Assembly (NCBI RefSeq): GCF_024703995.1
Contig: NZ_JAMXQV010000012.1
Span: 1-64,000, forward strand
DNA from: Amycolatopsis iheyensis
Lineage (GTDB): Bacteria; Actinomycetota; Actinomycetes; Mycobacteriales; Pseudonocardiaceae
Direction of reading: 5' to 3'
Length of the DNA: 64,000 nt
Positions within the stretch are counted from its first letter, which is position 1; every line of letters starts with the position of its first letter. The notes beneath the pieces are model-generated. The model did no database searches. It was not told the DNA's origin and saw only the letters and a program-made list of their open reading frames with translations. Of this stretch, positions 33,331 through 41,901 are shown in pieces. Made by a program: the position numbers and the translations under genes.

Positions 33331-36300
33331 TCAACGGAAGTCCCGGGACGGCGCCGGCCGCATCGACAGGTCGAGCGGCTCCAGCCGGTCGGCCACCAGC
33401 GTCACCACGCCCTCCGCCGCCTGGACGTGTCCCCGGATCAGCAGTGCGGCACTCGTGCGGGCCACCAGGCGCTGCCGCCGCCACAGCCCCGGCGAGACGA
33501 TCACGTTGGCCATGCCGGTCTCGTCCTCCAGGTTGAAGAACGTGATGCCGCCCGCGGTCGCCGGGCGCTGGCGGTGGGTCACCGCGCCGCCGACCCACAC
33601 CCTCGTGCCGTCCTCGACGCGGATCAGCTCCGCCGTCGTGATCGCGCCGCGGGCCGCCAGCATCGAGCGCAGGTACTCCACCGGGTGACTGTCCGGCGAC
33701 ACGCCCGTCGCCCACAGGTCCGCCGCCGTCACCTCCAGCCGGGTCATGCCCGGCAGCGCCGGGGCGTCGAGGCCCGGGGCCAGGCCCGGGAGGTGGCCGG
33801 GCCGGGTCGCCGCCGCCGCGCCGGCCGCCCAGAGGTCGCCCCGGCGGTCGCCGCCGAACGCGCCCGCCGTCGCCAGCGCCTCGACGGCGTTCTTCTTCAG
33901 CTGGACGCGGCGAGTGAGGTCGCCGACCCCCGCGTACGGGCCGTTCGCTTCGCGCTCGGCGACGATCTCGTCCGCCACCGCCTCCCCCAGGTGGCGGACA
34001 CCGGCGAGCCCGAGGCGCAGCGCGACCCCGCCGGTACTCTCGGCGTCCGGTTCGAGGGTGGCGTGCGCGAGGCTCGCGTTCAGGTCCGGCTGCCGGACGC
34101 GGACGCCGTGCCGGCGGGCGTCGGCGACCAGGGACTGCGGGCTGTAGAACCCCATCGGCTGCGCACGCAGCAGCCCGGCGCAGAACGCGGCCGGGTAGTA
34201 GCGCTTGAACCACGCGCTCGCGTAGACCAGCAGCGCGAACGACATCGAGTGCGCCTCGGGGAAGCCGTAGCCGGAGAAGGCGTGGATCTGCTCGAAGATC
34301 CGCGTCGCCAGCTCGCGGTCGAGGCCGTTGGCTGCACAGCCGGCGAAGAACCGCGCCATCAACGCCTGCATCTTCGCGCTGGAACGCTTGGCGCCCATCG
34401 CGCGCCGCAGCCGGTCGGCCTCGGCCGGGGTGAACGACGCGACGTCGACGGCCATCTGCATCACCTGCTCCTGGAACAGCGGCACGCCGAGCGTCCGGTC
34501 CAAACTGGACGCCAGCAGCGGGTGCGCGTGCGCCCACTGCTCGTCGCCGCGGCGGCGCCGGATGTAGGGGTGCACCGAGCCGCCCTGGATCGGGCCGGGC
34601 CGGATCAGCGCCACCTCGACGACGAGGTCGTAGAACTTCCGCGGCCGCAACCGCGGCAGCGTCGCCAGCTGCGCGCGGGACTCCACCTGGAACACCCCGA
34701 CCGCGTCGGCCGCGCACAGCATGTCGTAGACCGCCGGGTCGGCCAGGTCGAGGTCCGCCAGGTCCACTGTGGACCCGTGGTGTGCGCCGACGAGGTCGAT
34801 CATGTAGTGCAGTGCCGAAAGCATGCCCAGGCCGAGCAGGTCGAACTTGACCAGCCCGACGGCCGCGCAGTCGTCCTTGTCCCACTGGAGGACACTGCGG
34901 TCGGCCATGGTGGCCCATTCGACCGGGACCACTTCGGACACCGGCTGCTTCGAGATGACCATGCCGCCGGAGTGGATGCCGAGGTGGCGCGGGAAGTCCT
35001 CGATCCGGGCGGCCAGCTCGAGGACGTCGGCCGGGATCTCGCCGGCGGTCTGCTGCCGGGTGCCACCCCACCGGTCGACGAGCTTGCCGTACGCGTCCTG
35101 CTGCCCTTGGCTGTGCCCCAGCGCTTTCGCGGCGTCGCGGATCGCGGACGCGGCCCGGTAGGTGATGACGTTGGCGACCTGCGCGGCGTGGAAGCGGCCG
35201 TGCTTTGCGTAGACGTACTGGATGGCTTCCTCGCGCCGGTCGGATTCGATGTCGATGTCGATGTCCGGCGGCCCGTCGCGCTCCGGGGCGAGGAAGCGCT
35301 CGAACAGCAGGTTCCACTTCACCGGGTCGGCGTTGCAGATGCCCAGCGCGTAGCAGACGGCGGAGTTCGCGGCGGATCCGCGGCCCTGGCAGAGGATGTT
35401 CGCCTCCTTGCAGAACCGGACGATGTCCCAGACGACGAGGAAGTACCCGGGGAAGTGGAGCTTCTCGATGATGGCGAGCTCGTGGTCGAGCTGGGCGTAG
35501 GCCTTCGGGGCGTCCTCCCGGCGCCCGTAGCGTTTCGCCGCGCCGGCCCAGGTCAGCTCGCGCAGGAACGACATCTCGTCGTGCCCGGGCCCGACCGGGA
35601 ACGGCGGCAGGTCCGGCGCGACGAGCTTGAGGTCGAACGCCACCTCGACGCCGAGGACGGCGGCGCGGCCGACCGCGCCCGGGTAGCGGCGCTCGAACCG
35701 GCGGCGCTGCTCCATCCCGGACCGCAGGAACGCCTGCCCCGACGGCGGTCGCCAGCCTTCGAGGTCTTCGGCCGAGCGCCGCGCCCGGACGGCGGCGACC
35801 ATGTCCGCCACGACGGCATCGTCCGGGCGGGCGTAGTGCGCGTTGTTCGAGACGATCGTCGGCAGCTCCAGCTCGCGGGCCAGTTCGGCGAGGAGGTCGT
35901 TCGCGGCGTCGTCGAGCGGCTGCCGGTGGTCGATCAGCTCGACGGCGACGTGCGCCCGCCCGAACCGGTCGACGAGCCGGCCCAGCGCGGCCCGCGCGGC
36001 GGCGGGCCCCTGCCGCGCGAGTGCCTGCCGGACGGCGCCCTTGCGGCACCCGCTGAGCACGACGACGTGCCCGGCCAGCTCGTCGACCACCTCGTCGAGG
36101 TCGTAGACGGGCCGCCCCTTCGCCCCGCCGGCGAGCTGGGCGCGCGAGATCACCCGGCACAGCCGGTGGTAACCCTCCTGCTGCCGCGCGATCACGAGCA
36201 GGTGCGACCCGGCGGGATCGGGCGCCCCGGCCTGCGGCCCGGGCAGCCCGAGCGACAGCTCGGCCCCGAACCCGACGCGCACCCCGAGCTCCCGCGCGGC

Positions 36301-36639
36301 GTCGTTGAACCGGACGGCGCCGTACACGCCGTCGTGGTCGGTGAGCACGAGCGCGTCGAGCTCGAGCCGCGCGGCCTCCTCGACGAGCGCCTCGGGATGC
36401 GAGGCGCCGTCGAGGAAACTGAAGTTGGAGTGGACGTGCAGCTCGGCGTAGGGCGCGCGGATCCGGTCGCCACCGTCGTCCCGGGTTCGGCGCGCCCGCA
36501 GGTCTTCGGGCGCCCCCGCATACCCTTCGCGTTTGCGCGACCACGCCGGAGCATCGTTGCCGTCGCCGGGCACGGGTGCCCGCCCGGAGGCGATCCGCTC
36601 CACTTCGGACCACGGCACACTCGGGTTGTTGAACGCCAA
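33331..36639 (-). CDS. dnaE2: error-prone DNA polymerase DnaE2
   Basis: C-family polymerase alpha subunit of 1102 aa used for SOS mutagenesis with ImuA' and ImuB. PHP domain at the front (YAELHVHSNFSFLDGAS), polymerase palm with GRGSAANSAVCYALGICN and the aspartates of PPDIDIDIESDRREEAIQYV near residue 457, then the helix-hairpin-helix and OB regions ending at SMRPAPSRDFR. The proposed start is TTG 36639, giving LAFNNPSVPWSEVER, which matches the family's usual beginning and has AGGGAG 7 nt upstream. The ATG at 36699 lies inside the LexA box and is unlikely. A LexA box 51 bp upstream makes it a SOS gene. Confidence 0.93.
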   Translation of the reverse strand: MAFNNPSVPWSEVERIASGRAPVPGDGNDAPAWSRKREGYAGAPEDLRARRTRDDGGDRIRAPYAELHVHSNFSFLDGASHPEALVEEAARLELDALVLTDHDGVYGAVRFNDAARELGVRVGFGAELSLGLPGPQAGAPDPAGSHLLVIARQQEGYHRLCRVISRAQLAGGAKGRPVYDLDEVVDELAGHVVVLSGCRKGAVRQALARQGPAAARAALGRLVDRFGRAHVAVELIDHRQPLDDAANDLLAELARELELPTIVSNNAHYARPDDAVVADMVAAVRARRSAEDLEGWRPPSGQAFLRSGMEQRRRFERRYPGAVGRAAVLGVEVAFDLKLVAPDLPPFPVGPGHDEMSFLRELTWAGAAKRYGRREDAPKAYAQLDHELAIIEKLHFPGYFLVVWDIVRFCKEANILCQGRGSAANSAVCYALGICNADPVKWNLLFERFLAPERDGPPDIDIDIESDRREEAIQYVYAKHGRFHAAQVANVITYRAASAIRDAAKALGHSQGQQDAYGKLVDRWGGTRQQTAGEIPADVLELAARIEDFPRHLGIHSGGMVISKQPVSEVVPVEWATMADRSVLQWDKDDCAAVGLVKFDLLGLGMLSALHYMIDLVGAHHGSTVDLADLDLADPAVYDMLCAADAVGVFQVESRAQLATLPRLRPRKFYDLVVEVALIRPGPIQGGSVHPYIRRRRGDEQWAHAHPLLASSLDRTLGVPLFQEQVMQMAVDVASFTPAEADRLRRAMGAKRSSAKMQALMARFFAGCAANGLDRELATRIFEQIHAFSGYGFPEAHSMSFALLVYASAWFKRYYPAAFCAGLLRAQPMGFYSPQSLVADARRHGVRVRQPDLNASLAHATLEPDAESTGGVALRLGLAGVRHLGEAVADEIVAEREANGPYAGVGDLTRRVQLKKNAVEALATAGAFGGDRRGDLWAAGAAAATRPGHLPGLAPGLDAPALPGMTRLEVTAADLWATGVSPDSHPVEYLRSMLAARGAITTAELIRVEDGTRVWVGGAVTHRQRPATAGGITFFNLEDETGMANVIVSPGLWRRQRLVARTSAALLIRGHVQAAEGVVTLVADRLEPLDLSMRPAPSRDFR

Positions 36640-36689
36640 AACCGGCTCCCTGCAAGGATCTTCGCTGAGGGGAAGCCAGCGGTCACTGT

Positions 36690-36705
36690 TCGAACACATG
36701 TCCGA
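36690..36705. promoter_or_regulatory. LexA (SOS) box of dnaE2
   Basis: TCGAACACATGTCCGA matches the actinobacterial SOS box (TCGAAC-N4-GTTCGA) with one change in the right arm. It covers the ATG at 36697-36699, which argues that translation starts further downstream. Confidence 0.88.
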
Positions 36706-36860
36706 CTACGTGAGGTGATCCTGCGTCGGGGAGCGCACGGTGTCAACTCGGGAGTGAGCGACGTCGCGGGCGCGGGCAAGGGCAGTTTTGCCCTCCTTGA
36801 CCTTTCTCGCGCGCCAAGGCGATCCTGGGAGTCTTGTCCGCTTTTTCCGAGGGGAATCCC

Positions 36861-38810
36861 GTGCGACGACTGTCCGTGCTGCTCTGCGCGCTCTTCCTGA
36901 CCGCCACCGCCACCGCCGTCCCGGCGGCGGCCGATCCGCCGCCCGATCCGGTTCCCGGCGCCAGACCCCCGCTGGGGATCACCTGGGCGACTGGGGATCC
37001 CTACTGCCTCTACCAGCTCAACGAGAGCGCCGTGAAAGCCGCGGCGGACCAGCTCGTCTCCTCCGGGCTGCGGGACGCCGGCTACGAATACGTCATGCTC
37101 GGCGACTGCTGGCAATCGGCGCAGCGCGACGCCGCCGGCAAGCTCACGCCCCGGCCGAGCTTCTCCGCCGACATCCCGGCGCTGGCCGCCTACATCCACG
37201 AGCGCGGGCTCAAGATCGGGTTCTACAGCGGCACCGGCGCGAAGACCTGCAGTGCCTACCCGGCGGCGGGTTCGCTCGACCACGAGGACCTCGACGCGCA
37301 GACCTTCGCCGCCTGGGGCGCGGACTACCTGCGCTACGACACTTGTTACAGCGTCAACGGGGATGCCCCCGCCCGCGTCAAGAAGATGGCCGACGCGCTC
37401 CAGCGCACCGGCCGGCCGATCACCCTCGAGGTCGACGACTACGACCGCGACCAGAGCCCGTGGCTGTGGGCCCGGGCGGCCGGCGCGCAGGTCTGGCGCA
37501 CCTTCGACCACGCGACCTTCAACTTCGGCTACTCGACGAACAGTCTCGACCAGCAGTACGGCCTGGCCGGCTACAACGGCCCGGGCGGCTGGAACATGCC
37601 CGGCTCCTTCACCTTCAGCTACCTCGACACCGCCGAGCGTCAGGCCAAGCTCGGGCTGTGGGCGGTGCTCAACGCGCCGCTGGTGGCCGACATGGCGCTC
37701 GCGGCCGACGTCACGCTCCCGGCCGCCGAGATGGCCAACCCCGACATCATCGCCGTCGACCGGGACTGGGCGGGGGTCGGCGGGCACAAGGTCCGGGACA
37801 CCGGCTGGACCGAGGTGTGGACCAAGCCGATGTCCGACGGCTCGGCCGTGCTGGTGCTGTTCAACCGCGGTGAGCTGGCCGCGCCGATCACCACTTCCGT
37901 CGCCGACGCCGGGCTGCCCGCCGCGGCCGGCTACCGCGTGCGCGACCTGTGGACCGGCGACGAGACCGAGACGACCGGCGCGCTCGGCGGCACCGTCGGG
38001 CGGCACGCCGCCACCGTGCTGCGTGTGTGGCCGACCGCCCCGGCCGCCGCGCCGCGCACGTCGCTGACCGTCGAGCTGCCCGACTCCGTGCCGCCGGCGC
38101 AGCCGGTGACCGCCACGGTCAAGTTCACCAACGCGGGTTCGACGCCGGTCACCGGCGCGCACCTGCAGCTGACCGCGCCCGCGCAGTGGCAGTTCGACGG
38201 CGCCGCCGAGGCGAACACCGGCACCGTCGAACCCGGTGCCACGTGGGAAACCGCGGTGACGCTGCACCCGGTCCCGCCCGCCACCGAGGCGTTCAAGATG
38301 CCGGCCACCGTGACGTACACGACCACGCAAGGCGCGCGGACCGCGACCGCGTCGGCCGAGGCGCCGCTCATGCTCGCGCCGAACCCGCCCTACACCAACG
38401 GGTTGCTCAACACGCAGCCGTGGATCTCGTCGGAGAACGGCCTCGGCCCGGTGGAGCGGGACAGCACCGACAACGGCCACCCGCTCACGGTCAACGGCAA
38501 GACCGACGCGCACGGTGGCCTGGGCGCGCACGCGCCGTCGGTCGTGCGGTACTACCTGGGCGGCAAGTGCAAGCAGTTCACCGCGACCGTCGGCGTCGAC
38601 GACCGCGGGCCGGCCGGGACGCTCGGGTTCCGGGTCATCGGCGACGGCGTCGAGCTGGAAGCCACCGGGGACATGCGGCACGGCGACGCCGCGCAGCACC
38701 TCGTCGTGCCGGTGACCGGAGTGCAGGTGCTGGCGCTCGCGGTGGACGACGCGAGTGACGGCTCGGCCGGCGACTGGGGCGACTGGCTTTCGCCGTACCT
38801 CACCTGCTGA
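36861..38810 (+). CDS. secreted glycoside hydrolase family 27 (alpha-galactosidase type)
   Basis: A 649-aa exported enzyme. GTG 36861 has a GAGGGGA ribosome binding site and begins the signal peptide RRLSVLLCALFLTATATAVP. The GH27 barrel covers about residues 38-400, with WADYLRYDTC-type nucleophile aspartate in GADYLRYDTCYSVN and an acid/base aspartate probably in VWRTFDHATFNFG. A NEW3-type beta domain (about 400-515, PAQPVTATVKFTNAGSTPVT) and a C-terminal NPCBM carbohydrate-binding domain (about 525-649, GGLGAHAPSVVRYYLGGKC) follow. It probably releases alpha-galactose or beta-arabinopyranose from plant polymers. An in-frame ATG at 36834 adds nine unlikely residues. Confidence 0.9.
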   Translation: MRRLSVLLCALFLTATATAVPAAADPPPDPVPGARPPLGITWATGDPYCLYQLNESAVKAAADQLVSSGLRDAGYEYVMLGDCWQSAQRDAAGKLTPRPSFSADIPALAAYIHERGLKIGFYSGTGAKTCSAYPAAGSLDHEDLDAQTFAAWGADYLRYDTCYSVNGDAPARVKKMADALQRTGRPITLEVDDYDRDQSPWLWARAAGAQVWRTFDHATFNFGYSTNSLDQQYGLAGYNGPGGWNMPGSFTFSYLDTAERQAKLGLWAVLNAPLVADMALAADVTLPAAEMANPDIIAVDRDWAGVGGHKVRDTGWTEVWTKPMSDGSAVLVLFNRGELAAPITTSVADAGLPAAAGYRVRDLWTGDETETTGALGGTVGRHAATVLRVWPTAPAAAPRTSLTVELPDSVPPAQPVTATVKFTNAGSTPVTGAHLQLTAPAQWQFDGAAEANTGTVEPGATWETAVTLHPVPPATEAFKMPATVTYTTTQGARTATASAEAPLMLAPNPPYTNGLLNTQPWISSENGLGPVERDSTDNGHPLTVNGKTDAHGGLGAHAPSVVRYYLGGKCKQFTATVGVDDRGPAGTLGFRVIGDGVELEATGDMRHGDAAQHLVVPVTGVQVLALAVDDASDGSAGDWGDWLSPYLTC

Positions 38811-38822
38811 CGGTCCGGGGGT

Positions 38823-38850
38823 GGTGCCGCCGGTTTCGGCCGGCGGCACC
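38823..38850. terminator. 11-bp hairpin between convergent GH27 and AfsR-like genes
   Basis: GGTGCCGCCGG-TTTCGG-CCGGCGGCACC, perfect stem, lies between the GH27 stop at 38810 and the AfsR-like stop at 38853. It can serve both strands. Confidence 0.8.
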
Positions 38851-38852
38851 CT

Positions 38853-41639
38853 TCACGAGCCGAGCAGGTCACGGATGTCGTCGGCCTCGGGCACGCGAAG
38901 CTCGGTGTACGCGGCCAGCGCGGCTTCGAGGTGGGCGGCCGCTTCGGTCTCGTGGCCGGCGGCGCGGTGGGCGGCGCCCAGGCCGTGGTGGGCGAGCGCG
39001 AGCCCGTGCAGGTGCCCGGTTCGCCGGGCGAGCGCCAGCGCCTCTTCGTACAGCCCGATCGCCTCGGCGCCGGTCTTCGTGGCCGCGAAGTCGTTGAGCG
39101 TGGAGAGTTCGAGGTTCGCGTTGCCGCCGGTCCGGGCGAAGTCCAGGGCGCGGCGGAAGTGGTCGTCGGCTTCGGCGGCCTGTCCCAGGCCGGCGTAGGC
39201 GCTGCCCAGCGCGGCGAGCACCGGCCCGCCCAGTCCGGCCGACCCGAGGTCCAGCGCGATCGCGCCGCTGGCGTCCAGGTACTCGATCGCTTTCTCGTGG
39301 TCGCCGCACCAGCGGTAGTGCTCGCCGATGTTGCACAGCGCGATCCCTTCCAGCAGCGCGTGACCGGTCCGGCGCGCGGCGGCGAGCGCGAGCTCGTACT
39401 GCGCCCGGGCGGCCGCGCGCCGGCCGCGGATGTCGTCGATCGTCGCGACGCTGTTGCGGGCCATGCTCTCGAGAAGGTCGTTTTGCTGCGCCGAAGCGAG
39501 ATCCAGCGCCTGCTCGATCGGGCCGGCGGCCTCGTCGAAGCGGCCGAGCAGGATCAAGGTCATGCCGACGGCGTGTCCGGCGAACCCGTGCTCCGGCGTG
39601 CCCGGCCGGGCCAGCGCGAGCGCGGTCGTGTGGAGGGTGAACGCGTCCTGGTAGTGCGCCGCGATGTACAGGTACCGCCAGAGCGTCGCCGACAACCGGA
39701 CCACGTGCCCGGCCAGCTCGGCCGGAGCGCTGGTGGCCAGCGTCAGCAGGGTGACCCGTTCGGTGTCCAGCCACGCACGCGCGGCTTCGTCGTCCGGAAA
39801 GGACGGGCGCGGGCCGCCCGGCCGCAGGTAGGGCTCGTGGGGCGAGAACCGGTCCATGGCCGCCGCCGCCCGGCCCAGGTAGTGGTCGAACAGCCGCCTC
39901 GACGCGGCGAGCCGGGTGCCGGCGTCGTCCGTCTCGGTCCCGAGCTCGGCGGCGTAGAGCTTGACGAGGTCGTGCATCCGGAACCGGCCCGGCGGGTTCT
40001 CCTCCAGGAGGTTGGCGGCGCACAGCACGCGCAGGGGCCGGGCGCTCCCGAGCAACGCGGTCGCGGCCGCCCGCTCGGTGTCGCCGGTGGGCACCAGCCC
40101 GAGCAGGCGGAACGCGGCCGCGGACGCGTCGTCGAGGGACCGGTAGGAAGCGTCGAACACCGCCCGCAGGCTCGCGGTCAGCTCCCCGGTGTCCAGGGCG
40201 TCCAACCGGCTTTCACGCAGTTCCGCGGCCAGTGCGGACAACCGGCGCCCCGGCCGGGCCGCGACCCGGGCGGCGGCGATCGCGAGCGCCAGGGCCATGC
40301 CCCCGCACTGCCGCACGATTTCCCGGCCCGCTTCGGGTTCTTCGGCCAGCCGGGCCGCGCCCAGCTTGTGCGCGAGCAGGTCCCACGCCTGCTGCTCGTC
40401 GAGCGTCCGCAGGGGCAGCGCGCTCGCGCCGTGGGTGGTGAGCAGGCCACCGAGCTCGTGCCGGCTCGTGACGAGGACCGAGCACGCGGATCCGCCGGGG
40501 AGCAGGGGGACGACGTGCCCGGTGTCGCGCGCGTTGTCGAGCACCACGAGCAGCCGGCGCCGCGCCGTGAGACTCCGGTAGAGCGCCGCCTGCCCGTCCG
40601 GCTCCGGCGGGATCGACGCCGGCGGAACGCCCAGCGCGGTGAGGAAGCCGCGCACGGCGCGGTCGGCGGGCACCGGTTCGTGGGCCGGGTCGAAGCCGCG
40701 GAGGTCGACGTAGAGCTGCCCGTCGGGGAACCGGTCCGCGTGGTCGGTCGCCCACCGCACCGCCAGCCAGGTCTTCCCCAGGCCACCCGCACCGGAGATC
40801 ACCGCCACCGCCGCGTCGCCGGAAAGCAGCTCTTCGAGCGCCGCGAGCTCGCCGGCGCGGCCGGAGAAGGCGGGCGGCGCCGCCGGCAGCTGCCGGGGCG
40901 CCGGCCGTCCGGTGTCCGGCCGGTCCCCGGCCAGGATGCGCTCGTGCAGCCCGCGCAACCGCGGCCCCGGGTCGGCGCCGAGCTCGTCCGCCAGGCGCGC
41001 CCGGACGACCTCGTACTCGCGCAACGCGTCGGCCGGGCGCCCGTCGAGGAACAGCGCCTCGATCCGCTGCGCCGCCGCCCGTTCGCCGGCCGCGCTGTCC
41101 GGTGCGGGCGCGGCGAGCACGGCGGTGTGGGCGCCGGTGCGCAGCCGGAGGTCGTCCCGGTCCAGGAGAGCGGTTTCCCGCTGGTGCTCCAGCTCGGCGC
41201 GGACGTCGTCGACCCACGGCCCGGCCAGTTCGCTGAGCGGCGTCCCCCGCCACAGCGCCAAGGCTTCGTCGTACAGCGCGAGCGCGGCGTGGTCGTCCGG
41301 CGTCCGCCGCGCCTGGTCCAGGAGGCTCGCGAACCGGTGGATGTCCACGGTCAGCGGGTCGGCCAGGAGGACGTACCCGCCGCGGTCGCGTTCGATCGTC
41401 ACCCCCTCGAACGCGGCCAGCACCCCGCGCAGCCGTGAGACGTAGGCGTACAGCGAATTCCTCGGTTGCTGCGGCGGCCGGTCCCCCCACACGCGGTCGA
41501 CGATCCGGTCGACCGGCACCACCCGGCCGACGTCGAGGAGCAGCACCGCCAGCACGTCACGCTGCCGCGCGTGCCCGACGTCGAACCGGGTCCCGCCGGC
41601 CACCACCTCGACGGCGCCCAGCACCCGCAGCTCCACCAC
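38853..41639 (-). CDS. AfsR/SARP-type regulator with NB-ARC and TPR domains
   Basis: A large STAND regulator of 928 aa. Order: OmpR-like winged helix (about 1-85, VVELRVLGAVEVVAGGTRFD), bacterial transcriptional activator domain (about 95-240), NB-ARC ATPase with P-loop VISGAGGLGKTWLAVRWATD near residue 285 and LLVVLDNARD Walker B, then TPR repeats (about 640-910, for example SAYAGLGQAAEADDHFRRAL). Such proteins activate antibiotic or specialised-metabolism promoters when ATP-bound. GTG 41639 with an upstream GGGAGGGGA is used rather than 41759. No obvious biosynthetic cluster is adjacent, so its targets are unknown. Confidence 0.9.
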   Translation of the reverse strand: MVELRVLGAVEVVAGGTRFDVGHARQRDVLAVLLLDVGRVVPVDRIVDRVWGDRPPQQPRNSLYAYVSRLRGVLAAFEGVTIERDRGGYVLLADPLTVDIHRFASLLDQARRTPDDHAALALYDEALALWRGTPLSELAGPWVDDVRAELEHQRETALLDRDDLRLRTGAHTAVLAAPAPDSAAGERAAAQRIEALFLDGRPADALREYEVVRARLADELGADPGPRLRGLHERILAGDRPDTGRPAPRQLPAAPPAFSGRAGELAALEELLSGDAAVAVISGAGGLGKTWLAVRWATDHADRFPDGQLYVDLRGFDPAHEPVPADRAVRGFLTALGVPPASIPPEPDGQAALYRSLTARRRLLVVLDNARDTGHVVPLLPGGSACSVLVTSRHELGGLLTTHGASALPLRTLDEQQAWDLLAHKLGAARLAEEPEAGREIVRQCGGMALALAIAAARVAARPGRRLSALAAELRESRLDALDTGELTASLRAVFDASYRSLDDASAAAFRLLGLVPTGDTERAAATALLGSARPLRVLCAANLLEENPPGRFRMHDLVKLYAAELGTETDDAGTRLAASRRLFDHYLGRAAAAMDRFSPHEPYLRPGGPRPSFPDDEAARAWLDTERVTLLTLATSAPAELAGHVVRLSATLWRYLYIAAHYQDAFTLHTTALALARPGTPEHGFAGHAVGMTLILLGRFDEAAGPIEQALDLASAQQNDLLESMARNSVATIDDIRGRRAAARAQYELALAAARRTGHALLEGIALCNIGEHYRWCGDHEKAIEYLDASGAIALDLGSAGLGGPVLAALGSAYAGLGQAAEADDHFRRALDFARTGGNANLELSTLNDFAATKTGAEAIGLYEEALALARRTGHLHGLALAHHGLGAAHRAAGHETEAAAHLEAALAAYTELRVPEADDIRDLLGS

Positions 41640-41760
41640 GACCGATCCCCTCCCTGCATCAGGACTAGCGGATCGGCGCCGCCCGGACAAGGTCCGGTCA
41701 AGGTTTTCCGAACGGTCCCGGCGCACCGTGGCGGCACTGCCGAACAGAGCTGGAGCCACG

Positions 41761-41901
41761 ATGATTTCCGAGACCTACCTCCGCGCCCGCATCGCCGAGG
41801 TCCAGCAGGAGTTCGCCGCCGCCCGGCGGTGGCGACGGCGGCTGACCCGCCTGCTGGCCCGGAAGCGCCGGCCCGAGCCGCTCAGCCGAACCAAGCGGTG
41901 A
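41761..41901 (+). CDS. small basic protein, 46 aa
   Basis: ATG 41761 to TGA 41901 encodes 46 aa: it begins MISETYLRARIAEVQQEFAA and then has the strongly basic helix RRWRRRLTRLLARKRRP. A weak GGAG lies 7-8 nt before the ATG. It sits alone between the divergent AfsR-like regulator and the end of the FAD monooxygenase, whose stop it overlaps by 20 nt on the other strand. The amphipathic and basic pattern suggests a nucleic-acid or membrane-contacting peptide, but nothing is recognised. It may be chance. Confidence 0.4.
   Translation: MISETYLRARIAEVQQEFAAARRWRRRLTRLLARKRRPEPLSRTKR

Noticed and set aside
33241..36900. Long plus-strand open frame of over 1200 codons antisense to dnaE2
   Set aside because: A high-GC antisense frame with low-complexity Arg/Gln/Val composition; dnaE2 on the other strand shows complete polymerase motifs.
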